From positions 70,217,597 through 70,281,596 of the forward strand of contig CM037590.1 in assembly GCA_021018995.1 (NCBI GenBank): a DNA stretch of 64,000 nt, in the 5' to 3' direction. The notes beneath the pieces are model-generated. The model did not search any database and was not told where the DNA came from. It worked only from the letters and a program-made list of their open reading frames with translations. How positions within the stretch are numbered: the stretch's first letter is position 1; each line of letters starts with the position of its first letter. Positions 1 through 11,298 of the stretch are shown piece by piece. The position numbers and the translations under genes are program-made. The DNA is from Chloranthus sessilifolius (Eukaryota > Streptophyta > Magnoliopsida > Chloranthales > Chloranthaceae).

Positions 1-948
1 AAACACAAAAGTTGTAGAGCTCGTTGTCAGCTTTCCAACGCCGTAAGAATCGCCTCAATTCGAGTTCGAGACAGAAAGTTAAGGCCAAAATACCGAGACA
101 GTATCTGATGCAAAGTTTGGCGGGAATTCACGGAAATTGCTTTTAGGTGTCAATCGATTGATTTCAATCCGTGAGCACGCCTCAAAATACATCAAATCAC
201 ATGGTGGAATTTAATCGGACTTCTTTTTAACCCAACATCATTAACATTAAAAATCTATTAATCATAATATGCATTCATTTAATCATTCCATCATTATCTA
301 TGAAATAAAATCACTAATTTATATAAAAATTTATTAATAAAAAATAATATTTTAAGATCAATGGAAAGCATGATTTCTCCATACCTAGATCGATCGTACC
401 ACCACGATTAGATTCAGATCCCAACAATGATGATGATTTTAGAAGAAGGTGAAGGCCGCTTGAGAATATATGCCAACGTCTCACCGCACTTCCAAAAGAA
501 GGGTTCTAGGAAGATAGATCTAGAATTTCTTCTCTAAGGTCTCTAGGGTCTTTGACGGCTCTATTCTTAAGAAGGACTCTAAATGAGCTTATAATTTAGG
601 GTTCTCCGTAAGACACTTCTTTATCATACTTTAGAGATTATCCGGTGTTAAGCCAACATAATAAGGAAGAGTGTATAGGCTTTTATCTCAAAGTCTAAAA
701 TAGAGGTTTAAAGCACACATAACAAGGTCTGATCCCTAGACCTCTTATCTAAAATTTAAAGCCTTTAACCAATAGGCTACCACATAACTTCTGTTCATTA
801 ATGACAAAAATAAATATAAAAGCTTGAAAAACCAAAACATGCATTTTTAGATAAAACGTTTTGAAAACTCAAGGTATGCGGGGAATACGGTATTAAACAC
901 ATACACATATTTTAGGTGTATCAAAGGTATAAAATTCAGATCATGACA
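1..948 (-). repeat. T1 3' LTR, truncated by window edge
   Basis: Corresponds base for base to 6759-7706. On the minus strand it begins TGTCATGATC at 948, directly after the polypurine tract. The remaining LTR, including the part holding the hairpin repeats, lies outside the window. Confidence 0.93.
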
Positions 949-991
949 TTCTTCCCTACTTATAAAAATTTCGTCCTCAAAATTGAGTCAT
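949..991 (-). other. T1 polypurine tract and pre-PPT motif
   Basis: On the minus strand the purine run AAGTAGGGAAGAA abuts the LTR start. It is preceded by TTTTGAGGACGAAA, a pre-PPT motif also present before the 3' LTRs of T3 (about 44855) and T4 (about 63622). The tract would prime plus-strand DNA synthesis. Only about 50 bases separate it from the chromodomain stop, so T1 has no extra ORF here, unlike T4. Confidence 0.8.
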
Positions 992-997
992 ACCTTA

Positions 998-2164
998 TTA
1001 AAAGAGATGAGGGTAGTCCCTCCTGATAATATCCTCGCGCTCCCAAGTGGCTTCCTCGCGAGAGTGGTGCTGCCAAATCACAAGGACCAGCGGTATAACT
1101 TTATTCCTTAGGGTCTGCTCTTTCCGATCAACAATCTGAACAGGAACCTCCACCACTGGCATATCCTTATAAACCTTCAAGGGTTCCCAATCGATAACGT
1201 GAGTAGGGTCTGCCACGTATTTCTTTAACATGGATATGTGAAAAACGTTGTGCACATCGGCAAACTTTGGTAGTAGCTTGACTCGATATGCCGTTTCTCC
1301 GATTCTCTTTAAAATTTCGAACGGTCCCACAAATCTCGGACTGAGTTTTCCTTTCCGCCCGAATCTCATCACTCCTTTCATAGGAGAGATTTTTACAAAG
1401 ACTTGATCCCCTTCAATCAGATCCCAATTCCTACGCTTCAAATCAGCGTAACTCTTCTGTCTGCTCTGCGCGGTCCGCATTCGTTCTCAGATCAATTGAA
1501 CTTGTTTGGACGTGTCTTCAACAATTTGAGGTCCCAACAAACTTCTCACGCCGACCTCATCCCAACACAAAGGAGTTCTGTAACTTCTCCCATATAAGGC
1601 TTCATACGGGGCCATCTGTATAGTGGACTGGTAACTATTATTATATGCGAACTCCGCAAGAGGTAGATGCTTGTCCCAATTGCCTCCAAAGTTCAGTACA
1701 CAAGCACGAAGCATGTCCTCTAACACTTGATTCAATCTTTCGGTCTGCCCATCCGTTTGAGGATGAAAAGCGGAGCTAAATTTCAACTTAGACCCCATCC
1801 CATCTTGAAATTTCTGCCAAAATCTTGACGTGAAACGAGGGTCTCTATCAGATACGATATCAGCAGGCACACCATGCAATCTGACAATCTCAAGAATATA
1901 AATATTCGCCAACTGGGAGGCTAAATAGGTCATGCAGTACGGAATAAAATGAGCAGATTTAGTCTGTCTATCGACCACAACCCAAATAGCGTCGTTCCTC
2001 TTCAGGGTTCTCGACAAACCAGTGATGAAATCCATGCCGATACTCTCCCATTCCCAACCCAGAATCGGTAGTGGCTGAAGTAACCCGAGTGGTTTCTGAT
2101 GTTCAGCTTTAACTTGCTGGCATGTGAGACACCTTGTCACGTAGTCAGCGATCTCTCTCTTCAT
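998..2164 (-). pseudogene. pol: T1 integrase core and chromodomain (one stop)
   Basis: Reads from 2164 down to 998 in one frame with a single internal TGA at 1489-1487, best explained as CGA (Arg) to TGA. The first part has CLTCQQ of the HHCC zinc finger and the integrase catalytic core (GMDFITGLP-like block, DRDPRFTS, then [13 protein letters not shown]). The second part (160 codons) has the RFGRKGKLSPRFVGPFEIL block of the integrase C-terminus and a chromodomain ending EATWERE..YPHLF. In chromoviruses this chromodomain binds histone marks and steers integration to heterochromatin. Apart from the stop the region looks intact. Confidence 0.9.
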
Positions 2165-2165
2165 A

Positions 2166-2541
2166 TCATTCCACCAATATTTTTTTTTTCAATCCCTTGT
2201 ACATCTTATTGTTCCCGGGGTGAATAGACAACTTAGACTTATGGGCTTCATCTAAGATCTCCCGTTTCAATTCTATATTATCAGGTACATAGTAGCTTCC
2301 CTGGAACAGCATCATCCCATCATCCCTGACAGTAATCTCAGACTTCCCACCGTCCTTCAATTTCAAGAGGATAGGATCTTCAAGCTGTAATCCTCTGATT
2401 CGATCAAGTAATGAAGAGGTGATAACAATGTGCGAAAGCAATGCTCTTGGTCGAATTACCTGTTCTGGAACAAATCTGCTGAGGGCATCGGCAATAAATT
2501 AGCCTTTCCCGGATGATACTTGATCTCACAATCATAATCGA
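2166..2541 (-). pseudogene. pol: T1 RNase H end and integrase N-terminal zinc finger region
   Basis: Links RNase H to integrase. The open part, 2441-2166, contains the conserved block HPGNNKMYKGLKK that precedes the HHCC finger. The frame changes between 2166 and 2164 next to a run of about ten T (about 2180-2190), a typical slippage indel. At the upstream end a stop follows WLEF, and the HPGKAN..ADALS block of the RNase H tail is frameshifted near 2490. Confidence 0.8.
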
Positions 2542-2542
2542 T

Positions 2543-3496
2543 CTAGAATTCCAACCATCTTCTCTGCCTCATATTCAAGTCTTTCTGCGTAAAAAGGTAT
2601 TTAAGACTTTGATGATCCGTGGAGATGATGAATTTCTCTCCATATAGGTAGTGTCTCCAGATCTTCAGTGCGAATATGATAGCGGCCAGTTCTAGATCGT
2701 GCGTAGGGTAATTCTTTTCATACTCCTTTAGCTGCCTGGATCCGTAAGCTACAACTCTCTCATTCTGCATCAGGACACCACCTAGTCCTTTATACGACGC
2801 ATCGGTATTAACGGTAAAGCCACCACTGCCAGAAGGTATCACTAGAATGGGAGCAGTAGTCAATCTTTTCTTCAGCTCGAGAAAGCTCTTCTCGCACTCA
2901 TCGGTCCAAATGAATTTCACATTTTTCTTGGTCAGCCCGGTAAGAGGTCCTGAGATCTTTGAGAAACCTTCCACGAACCTTCTATAGTAACCAGCTAAGC
3001 CAAGGAAACTTCGTACTTCAGTAACACTTTTGGGACTCGCCCAATTTACAATGGCTTCAATTTTTGCAGGATCAACAGTAATCCCTGCCTCAGAAATCCT
3101 GTGGCCCAGAAATGTCACTTCACGCATCCAGAATTCGCATTTACTCGTCTTAGCATACAACTGGTGGTCCAATAGGGTTTGTAAGACGATCCTTAAGTGT
3201 TCGGCATGCTCTTCTTCGGACTTGGAGTAGATCAGGATGTCATCAACGAAAACCACCACAAACTGATCCAAGTAGGGCTTGAAAATACGGTTCATCAAGT
3301 CCATAAAGATTGCAGGAGCATTAGTCAATCCGAAAGGCATTACCAAAAATTCAAACTGCCCATACCTTGTATTGAATGTCGTCTTAGCTATATCGGACTC
3401 TCTCACTCTCAACTGGTGATATCCAGATCTCAGATCGACCTTAGAGAAATATCGTGCGCCTTGCAATTGATCAACTAGAACATCGATCCGTGGCAA
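2543..3496 (-). pseudogene. pol: T1 reverse transcriptase palm/thumb and RNase H
   Basis: A 317-codon open segment. RT blocks are clear: [19 protein letters not shown], the catalytic FVDDILIYS (two metal-binding Asp), [11 protein letters not shown], and [13 protein letters not shown] of the thumb. It continues into RNase H with the [13 protein letters not shown] block, [11 protein letters not shown] and [10 protein letters not shown]. The upstream RT piece, 3925-3521, is in the same frame, separated only by a TAA at 3523-3521 where relatives have Lys. Role: copying element RNA into DNA and degrading the RNA strand. Catalytic residues are present, so decay is recent. Confidence 0.92.
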
Positions 3497-3520
3497 TGGA
3501 TACTTGTTCTTAATCGTCGC

Positions 3521-3925
3521 TTAGTTCAACTGTCGGTAATCAATGCATAGCCTCTGAGAACCGTCCTTCTTAACAAATAAAACAGGAGCGCCCCAGGGTG
3601 ACTGACTTCTTCTAATGAAGTCCTTATCTTGTAGTTCCTGTAACTGTTTCTTCAATTCTGATAGTTCTGCAGGTGCCATCTTGTAAAGAGTCTTGGCTAT
3701 CGATGCAGTGCCAGGTACAAGCTCAATCTGAAATTTGACTTCCCTACTCGGCGGCAAACCCGTCACCTCATCAGAAAAAACTCCAGCAAATTCATTTACA
3801 ATAGGAATCGATGATATATCTCCCCGCTTTTCCTTGACTTCTAATAAAGCAAAGAGTTTCGGAATGGCACCCTTCCATGCGCCCTTGAATTTAAAAGTCG
3901 GTCCATCCAAAGGGGTAAAAATCAC
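3521..3925 (-). pseudogene. pol: T1 RT N-terminal part
   Basis: 134 codons with the protease-RT linker, [18 protein letters not shown], the [18 protein letters not shown] block, [15 protein letters not shown] and LCIDYRQLN. It ends at a TAA in place of the Lys usual after YRQLN. The frame upstream of 3925 differs from the protease frame, so a small indel lies near 3922. Confidence 0.88.
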
Positions 3926-4235
3926 GGTCTTGGGGAAACAATCAGGGTCGCATGAGATTCAGCGAGCCAATCCATCCCTAGGATCACATCGAAATCTTCG
4001 AAGACTAATTCAATTAGATCGACAACCAATGCATGGGTTCCAATCTGGACAAAACATCGAGGATAGACTCTGTCAGCAAGCACACTTTTTTTCAAAGGAG
4101 TTGCTACGGTCAAAGGAATGCTCATAGGAGATGAATCCTTATCAAGACGCTTAGCGAAGTTTAAGGAGACGAATGAATGGGAAGCACCCGAATCCAAAAG
4201 CACATGAGCAAAAAGGCCATCGATCAACATCAAAC
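3922..4235 (-). pseudogene. pol: T1 aspartic protease
   Basis: Retropepsin-type protease with catalytic motif LLDSGASHSFVS and the downstream FDVILGMDWL block. It would cleave the Gag-Pol polyprotein. The first Met of the open frame is at 4233, but an in-frame exon could begin at 4235, just after a CCCAG acceptor-like site, continuing the Gly codon split by the intron-like gap. No other nearby upstream Met gives this frame. Confidence 0.87.
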
Positions 4236-4462
4236 CTGGGCACCCAAGACATACTACGACTTAAATTATTCAACGTAAGGGTATCATTCAATTTAAAAGC
4301 TTAATGTCTACTAGATCTTCGTTAGTTCTTAACAAATTCATTTAATTTATTTTTGAAAACATTTTCGAAAAGTAGTCATTCTACGCAAATTAATATTTAT
4401 GACATTACTACATAAACATGTATGAAAGAACTTAATCATAAATTTTAAAAAAATAAACATAC
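4236..4462 (-). other. T1 candidate gag-protease intron (227 nt)
   Basis: An AT-rich non-coding gap on the minus strand. The donor at 4462 reads TAGG|GTATGT and the acceptor at 4236 reads GCCCAG|GT. Removal joins gag and protease in frame at a Gly codon split after its first base (phase 1). The exon codon just before the split Gly is TAG, probably a mutated CAG (Gln), since T2-T4 have CAA there. Position and phase match the segments in T2, T3 and T4. Confidence 0.72.
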
Positions 4463-5492
4463 CCTAGATGACATCGTCTGAAGCTCTAGCGTCAGCATCA
4501 GATAGGGTATACACGCGACCATTAGCCGTAATCGTCGCAGGAGGCATAGCCCTCGATCCAGATGACTTCTTAGGCATCTTTCACTCAGCTGCTTTATGCC
4601 TAAGTTGTCCACAGTTGAAACAAGCACCCGTTCTCCTAAGGCAGGTGCCGTAATGATTCTTGCAGCAAGTGGTACAGGTCGGAGTAGTCTTTGCAGTCGA
4701 CGCCACTGTAGAATTAGTCTTGCTCTGCTGCGAGAAGGCTGGTCTTGAGTAAGGAGTGCCCCTACTCTCCGATCTCATGTTGGATTTAGAAAACACCCGA
4801 TCTCGGCGACCATATTGAAAGTTTCTTGCCGAGCTCTAACCCACATTACTAGTCGGCGAATGCACCATTAATTCTCTCTCAATGGTGTAACATCTATCAA
4901 TCAGGTCCTTGTATGAGTCGCATCGATGTCCAACCACCAAGGTCCTAATCTGGGGCCTCAAACCCTTCTCAAATCTCCTGAGTCGAAAGTTCTTGTCAGA
5001 AACCAGGGTCGGTGTAAACTGGCTCAATTATGTAAAAAGCTTAGCATAAGCGTCAACAGTTATCTCTCCCTGTTGGAGGTTCAGGAGTTCCTCAATCTTT
5101 GCTTCTTAGACGCTCTGGGGGTAGTACTTATCATAAAACACTTTTACGAATTCATCTCAGTCCCATACATAACCAGGCTCCTCGACATGAGTCGCTTCTT
5201 TCAATTGTCTCCACCAGTTCTCGGCATCCCCCTCCAGTTTGTAGGTTGCCAATCTCACTTTAGTTGTTTCATTACACTCCATCAAATCGAAGATCTTTTC
5301 CATCTGTTGCACCCATTTCATAGCCTCTGCGCTATCTCCTATCCCATTGAAGTATCGTGGTCGGTTCTTCCTGAATTCGTCCAATTCCGACCTAGGAGCA
5401 GGAATAGGTTGGGTATTTGGAGTTCTGGTTGCATTGATGGCACTCACAATTGCCTCGGTCAATGCATCAATATGCTTGTTCATCATCTGCAA
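4463..5492 (-). pseudogene. gag: T1 gag (capsid and zinc knuckle)
   Basis: Gag remains in one frame from Met 5492 to the intron donor, in three open pieces (5492-5157, 5027-4836, 4796-4581) split by nonsense codons. The first has the plant retrotransposon gag fold (RPRYFNGIGDSAEAMKWVQQMEKIF, then LEGDAENWWRQ). The second has LRRFEKGLRPQIR. The third has a zinc knuckle CFNCGQLRHKAAE, where the final Cys is replaced by TGA near 4581. The tail before the donor has the usual VYTLSDADARASDDVI. Gag would form the virus-like particle and bind RNA. The N-terminus looks short. Confidence 0.85.
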
Positions 5493-5549
5493 CCGATCAA
5501 TCTCACGTTAAACTCCAATTACACATATTCCCGACATAAGAATCAACCT

Positions 5550-5564
5550 TAGGCTCTGATACCA
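5550..5564 (-). other. T1 primer binding site (initiator Met tRNA type)
   Basis: The minus strand reads TGGTATCAGAGCC two bases after the LTR end, the primer site complementary to the 3' end of initiator methionine tRNA that most plant chromoviruses use. Confidence 0.88.
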
Positions 5565-5566
5565 AC

Positions 5567-7706
5567 TGTAGTGACCCGAGATCTCACAACCTCTTAATTG
5601 TAAGATCTTAGACCGTACCTTCGTAAAGAGAACCATAGAAACATAATAAGGCGATAAAAGCACCTTAAACAACGAAAGATAAAATTTATTTAAAACATTA
5701 ATTAATCTAAATAAAACCCATGATGATGTTCTTATTCCAATAACAAGTCCAACATAATTAAAGCTTAAACAGTTTAGATGAAATACTAACTGATCAATGT
5801 CCCATTTATTTAAAATTACCACTAACTAGAAAGGAAAATAGCTAATTAGGTCACGAAGTCATCAACGCCATTCAGTCCAGTTTCTTGAGCACCATGTGCC
5901 GTCTCATCGCCATAGACCTATACATTGTCATTGGCAACACCTGTCTCATCTGGTCACCCACATAAACAAGGGGTGTAAGTTTATACTTGTATGGACCAGA
6001 CATGCAATCCATTGAAGTGTAAAATATCAATCCTAGCCATATAATATTTCGATATATTTCATGTATGTGTGCATATGGCATGTATAATATCACTAAGCTG
6101 AAATGAACTGAACGTAAACATATATATTAATATTATATGAATGCATCATATCTTTTAATTTCATCTTTCTTGTCATTTAATACACGTTAGACTCCGTCCC
6201 GCTCAAGACGTTGGGTCTTAATCATGCTTATCATTTGTTAGTTATACTTCGTCATGCTCAAGACGTTGGGTCTAATGAATCATGTAATTTATTGCATATC
6301 AAACTCTGTCCCGCTCAAGACGTTGAGCTAAATCATGCTCATCATACTCTTGTTCAGTTAGACTCCATCTTACACAAGATGTTGAGTCTAATACCTTCTT
6401 AGACTCCATCGGGTACAAGATGTTGGGTCTAATGCTCATTAATTATGGCTTGACATTTCATCGTATTTTACGTATCTTGATTGTGAATTATATAGATCAT
6501 CATGGGACATATAAAGTGCATGAGAGTGATATCATACTACATATGCATTTAAGTGCATTTAATCATGGTACGTAAATATCAAAGTGTACACAATCATGGT
6601 GCATAAATATTACAGTGCATATCATACGATCATGGTGTGTAAAACAGCCCAAGAATTCCGAAAATAATATCAAAATACTGCAACTTTGGGTCATCGGGAA
6701 CTTAGTGTTACTTGCAGCTCAATTTGGACTTTCAAGACGTCAGATTCATAAACTAGCTAAACACAAAAGTTGTAGAGCTCGTTATCAGCTTTCCAACGCC
6801 GTAAGAATCGCCTCAATTCGAGTTCGAGACAGAAAGTTAAGGCCAAAATACCGAGGCAGTATCTGATGCAAAGTTTGGCGGGAATTCACGGAAATTGCTT
6901 TTAGGTGTCAATTGATTGATTTCAATCCGTGAGCATGCCTCAAAATACATCAAATCACATGGTGGAATTTAATCGGACTTCTTTTTAACCCAACATCATT
7001 AACATTAAAAATCTATTAATCATAGCATGCATTCATTTAATCATTCCATCATTATCTATGAAATAAAATCACTAATTTATATAAAAATCTATTAATAAAA
7101 AATAATATATTAAGATCAATGGAAAGCATGATTTCTCCATACTTAGATCGATCGTGCCACCACGATTAGATTCAGATCCCAACAATGATGATGATTTTCA
7201 AAGAAGGTGAAGGCCGCTTGAGAATATACGCCAACGTCTCACCACACTTCCAAAAGAATGGTTCTAGGAAGATAGATCTAGAATTTCTTCTCTAAGGTCT
7301 CTAGGGTCTCTGACGGCTCTATTCTTAAGAAGGACTCTAAATGAGCTTATAATTTAGGGTTCTCCGTAAGACACTTATTTATCACACTTTAGAGATTATC
7401 CGGTGTTAAGCCAACACAATAAGGAAGAGTGTATAGGCTTTTATCTCAAAGTCTAAAATATTAGTTTAAAGCACACATAATAAGGTTTGATCCCTAGACC
7501 TCTTATCTAAAATTTAAAGCCTTTAAACAATAGGCTACCACATAACTTCTGTTCATTAATGACGAAAATAAATATAAAAGCTTGAAAAACTAAAACATGC
7601 ATTTTTAGATAAAAAGTTTTGAAAACTCAAGGTATGCGGGGAATACGGTATTAAACGCATACACATATTTTAGGTGTATCAAAGGTATAAAATTCAGATC
7701 ATGACA
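5567..7706 (-). repeat. T1 5' LTR (2140 bp)
   Basis: Starts TGTCATGATC at 7706 and ends CACTACA at 5567 on the minus strand, with TG...CA ends. Its part 6759-7706 matches 1-948. It holds the promoter and polyadenylation signals in principle, but I cannot place them with confidence. A five-copy hairpin repeat lies at 6189-6430. The adjoining AAAGA (7707-7711) is the expected target duplication, but its partner is outside the window. Confidence 0.92.
6189..6430. repeat. Five-copy hairpin repeat in T1 LTR
   Basis: Five imperfect copies of a 30-base unit start at about 6189, 6244, 6300, 6360 and 6401. Each runs from AGACTC to (G)GGTCT or GAGTCT with CAAGA in the middle, and can fold on itself. 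Copy four pairs AGACTC with GAGTCT and ATCTT with AAGAT. Spacers are unrelated A/T-rich sequence. Confidence 0.8.
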
Positions 7707-8815
7707 AAAGATGTAACAAAGAAGGTCCAAGACCCTCCGAGAATCTCAATGCCAAACTAAGAAGTCAAACAAAACTGTTAAAGTCGATTAATCGATTCCC
7801 AAAATCGATTAATCGAAATACAATTCGATTAATCGATTCCCAAAATTGATTAATCGAAATCCAAATCGATTAATCGATTCTCAAAATTGATTAATCGAGA
7901 TTTAAATTCGATTAATCGATCCCAAATCGATTAATCGAAGTCTCTAACTTAATGAAGTATATTCTCAACTTGGATAATCGAAATCCCAAAATCGATTAAT
8001 CGAAATCCGAAATCGATTAATCGAAATTTCAATTCGATTAGTTGATTTTCCCAGGTTACTTTCCTCCAGTCACTGGAGGCACCCAGTCGATTAGCCAATT
8101 TCCAAATCGACTAATCGAAATCCAAATCGATTAATCGAAAACATTTTCGATTAATCGAAATCGGCTTACCTGACTTTTCAACTTCCAGACCAAAATCGAT
8201 TAATCGAACTCTCATTTCGATTAATCGATTTGGTCAGATTCAGCCCCCTCTCGGGCTGATCTTCTAAATCCTCTTCAACCTATTTTTCTTTCTTTTTCTA
8301 AGCTTTTATCCTATGATTTTAAGTATTCTTGACTACAATTAAACTCCTACAATCTATGCATTTAATTCAACAAAGTTTACCTCAATCAAATCCCAATTTG
8401 ATTGGATCTAGAGGTTGGAAAGGCTAGGGTTCCAGCTTTGGCTCTAACGGATCCTTGTCGCATCGAATCCGGCTTTTGTTGCCCAATCTCCCTTCCAACA
8501 AGCCATAATAACTCCCTTGCATTAACTAGCCTCTCCCGCTCTCTCTCTCTTCTTTACTCTCCTTCACAACCCAATAAATGAATTTAGGGTTATTAAACCC
8601 TTATACCCCTCTTATCTTGGTGTTAAGCACATACGCTCAAAATAGGTGCATGTGACTCCAGATTTACATTACACTCCACACACTTATATTATATTCACAT
8701 CACGTCCGTTCATCACTTCTTAAGTCAAGTAATGAACTCCTACTTGGTCAAACCTATGACCAGTCGGGCACGGATCCCGAGGTCACCGTTGAACGCAAAT
8801 TTTTGAGATATTACA
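7707..8815 (-). repeat. T2 3' LTR fragment
   Basis: On the minus strand it starts TGTAATATC at 8815. The stretch next to T1 (7707-7760) matches the T3 LTR around 38885-38920 (GGGTCTTG, then TTACATCTTT), so the T1 integration site maps to this LTR position. The centre holds the TCGATTAATCGA array. The rest of the LTR lies beyond T1, outside the window. Confidence 0.85.
7784..8232. repeat. TCGATTAATCGA palindrome array (T2 LTR)
   Basis: About 12 exact copies of the 12-base perfect palindrome TCGATTAATCGA plus at least four one-base variants (TTGATT..., TCGACT...). Spacing is irregular, from 8 to over 100 bases, and spacers are not conserved. The same word is amplified in the T3 LTRs and inside T4. 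Confidence 0.92.
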
Positions 8816-8819
8816 TAAC

Positions 8820-9231
8820 GTGAGTCGATACGCTACTTCTCCTACTCTGCCTAGTATAGGGAATGGTCCAACGTAACGAGGACTCAACTTGCCTCATTTC
8901 CCAAACCGCATCACGCCTTTTGTCAAAGAGATTTTGATAAAGACATGTTCGCCAATCTGAAAATCATTTCATTAGACTGATAATGAGCTTTTAGTCAATT
9001 TATAAAAGACTTATCAATGTTAATTATTACCTAAAAATTAGCACTGGTTCTTTTGAGATCAGCGTAACTCTTTTGTCGACTCTGAGCACTCTTTAATCGT
9101 TCCCGAATAACGTGAACAACTACATTGGTGCTTTCTATCAGATCAGGGCCTAAAATCAATCGCTCTCCAGCTTCTTCCCAGTTAATCAGAGATTTACATC
9201 GGCGTCCATACAGTTCTTCGAACGGTGCCAT
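8820..9231 (-). pseudogene. pol: T2 integrase C-terminal part with candidate small intron
   Basis: 9231-9031 encodes [14 protein letters not shown] and AQSRQKSYADLKR. The frame then reaches a TAG followed by a 73-nt A/T-rich insertion, 9030-8958, with GTAATA at its start and TTTTCAG at its end. After it the protein resumes (IGEHVFIKIS, RYVGPFPILGRVGEVAYRL), then stops abruptly at the LTR. T1 and T4 have no insertion here. The chromodomain is deleted. Confidence 0.75.
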
Positions 9232-9316
9232 ACCGATGCTTATTTGGAAAGCTGTTTATCTCATGATCCTTGAAAATCGAGCATACAGGCCCTTAACATA
9301 TCTTCAATCACTTGGT

Positions 9317-9790
9317 TCACCCTTCTGTCTGCCCGTCCGTCTGAGGATGAAATGCTATACTAAAATCTAACTTGGAACCCATACCTTGCTGAAAACTTTG
9401 CCAAAATCGTGAAGTATATAAAGGATCGCGATCTGACACAATACTTACGGGTATCCCATGTAATCGTACAATCTCCCTCAGATAAACTTTAGCTAATTTG
9501 GATGCTGTATATCGTGTACTATAGGGTAAAAAATGTGCCGATTTGGTGAGACGATTGACAATCACCCAAATGGCATTGTAACCCTTCTGAGTACGGGGCA
9601 AATCGAGAATGAAATCCATGGAAATATTTTCCCATTTCCATTCTGGAATAGGTAATGGCTGTAGCAGACCAGCAGGATGTTTGTGCTCGACCTTGACTTG
9701 CTGATAGGTCAAACACTTTGCAACATATTCTGCTACATCACGTTTTAGACCGTTCCACCAGAACGTCTATTTAAGATCCTGGTACATCTT
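9317..9790 (-). pseudogene. pol: T2 integrase zinc finger and catalytic core
   Basis: Encodes the HHCC finger tail and core: [57 protein letters not shown]. In CLTCQQ the second Cys is Tyr (TGT to TAT), which would disrupt zinc binding. The frame breaks near 9317 and near 9716. Integrase would insert the cDNA into the host chromosome. Confidence 0.87.
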
Positions 9791-10307
9791 CGTACTACCA
9801 GGGTGAATAACATATGCTGACTTGTGAGCTTCTTTGAGGATTTCTTGACGTAAAGCATGATATTCAGGTACACATACTCGTCCTCGAAATAATAACGACC
9901 CATCGTCCTTTATCGTGAATTCTGGCTGTAGCCCACTTTGTACCCCCTGTCGGATGGAAATAAGCTCTGCATCTAACATCTGGAGCTTTCTGATCCTATC
10001 AAATAGTGGAGCTCGGATCATTACTGTAGCAAGTAAACCTCCAGTTTACGTTGCTCGCAGAGTAGCACTCAATGATACAATGCAATTGAGTAGTTTCCAT
10101 CTTTGTAGTCGTGTCACAAGATGAGATAACTGAGCGGAGGATTTGTGGCTAAGCGCATCAGCTACAACATTGGCTTTACAGGGATGGTACTGAATAGAAC
10201 AGTCGTAGTCTTTTAAAAATTCCATCCACCTTCTCTGTCTTAAATATAACTCTTTCTGAGTGAAGAGATATTTAAGACTCTTGTAATCGGTGAAGATCTC
10301 GAAGGTT
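9767..10307 (-). pseudogene. pol: T2 RNase H tail to integrase linker
   Basis: 10021-9767 carries DDGSLLFRGRVCVPEY and the [12 protein letters not shown] block just before the HHCC finger. 10307-10022 still shows the RNase H end ([33 protein letters not shown]) across frame breaks. Confidence 0.82.
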
Positions 10308-11298
10308 TCACCGTACAGAGTGTCTCCAGATTTTCAACGCAAAAATGATCGTTGCTAATTCTAGGTCATGAGTGGGATAATTCTTCTCATGGTCTTTCAG
10401 CTGACGAGAAGCATATGCAATTACCCGTTCCCATTGGTTAAACACATATCCTAACCCACTATATGAGGCATCACTGAAGACAACAAAGCCACCACTACCA
10501 GATGGTAATGCTAGAACAGGTGCAGACGTAAGTCTCCTTTTCAATTCTTGGAAACCTTGTTCGCATGCCTCGGTCTACTCGAATTTAACATTCTTTCGAG
10601 TGAGCTGCGTGAGTGGTCCAGCAAGTCGTGAAAAACCTTCAACGAAGCATCGATAATAACTTGCAAGACCTAGAAAACTTCTGATCTCGATTACTGTCTG
10701 TGGCTGCTTCCACTGTACTACAACTTCAATCTTTGCAGGATCAACCGTGATATCCGATTCAAAGATAATATGCCCTAGAAAACTGACTTGATTCAACCAA
10801 AAGTCACATTTACTGAATTTAGCATATAACTGCGAATCTCTCAGTGTTTGTAATGTCAGACGTAAATGATCTTCATGCTCTGTCTTTGTCTTGGAATAAA
10901 TGAGTATATCGTCAATGAATACTACGATACACTGATCAAGGTAAGGTTTGAAGACTATTCATCAAGTCTATAAAAGCAGCTCGTGCATTGGTCAACCCAA
11001 AGGGCATGACAAGAAACTCGTAATGACCATAGCATGTTCGGAAAGCTGTCTTCGAAATATCTTCAGCTTTCACCTTCATCTGGTGATAACCCGATCGTAG
11101 GTCAATTTTTGAAAAGAATCGCACTCCTTGTAACTGATCAAAGAGATCGTCGATTCGAGGAAGCGGATATCTATTCTTGATCGTCAGTTTATTGAGTTGA
11201 CGATAATCAATGCAGAGACGCATTAAACCATTCTTCTTTTTCATAAATAACACCAGTGCGCCCCATGGAGACACTCGGTCTGATAAAGCCTTTGTCAA
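10308..11298 (-). pseudogene. pol: T2 reverse transcriptase and RNase H, frameshifted
   Basis: Three open pieces. 11298-10936 has [36 protein letters not shown] and [11 protein letters not shown]. 10796-10575 has [19 protein letters not shown] and [11 protein letters not shown]. 10544-10308 has the RNase H block [13 protein letters not shown] and [11 protein letters not shown]. The catalytic [10 protein letters not shown] lies between the first two pieces after a small deletion near 10955 that shifts the frame. Confidence 0.88.

Larger units (their letters stand above)
1..7706 (-). mobile_element. T1: Tekay-like chromovirus LTR retrotransposon
   Basis: Ty3/gypsy element read on the minus strand: LTR, tRNA primer site, gag, intron-like gap, protease, RT, RNase H, integrase with C-terminal chromodomain, polypurine tract, LTR. 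Domain order, the initiator-Met-type primer site and the chromodomain point to the Tekay/Del branch of chromoviruses. The left LTR is cut by the window edge. LTR segments 1-948 and 6759-7706 align with no net gap; by eye I count about 29 differences (about 3%), so the insertion is moderately old. Nonsense codons and a few frameshifts break gag and pol. The right end lies inside the LTR of T2, so T1 is the younger of the two. Confidence 0.93.

Noticed and set aside
4926..5552. 208-codon plus-strand ORF
   Set aside because: Lies antisense to T1 gag; the minus-strand frame has the clear gag motifs.
7784..8232. TCGATTAATCGA array considered as CRISPR or satellite
   Set aside because: Spacing is irregular, repeats are only 12 bases and the context is a plant LTR.
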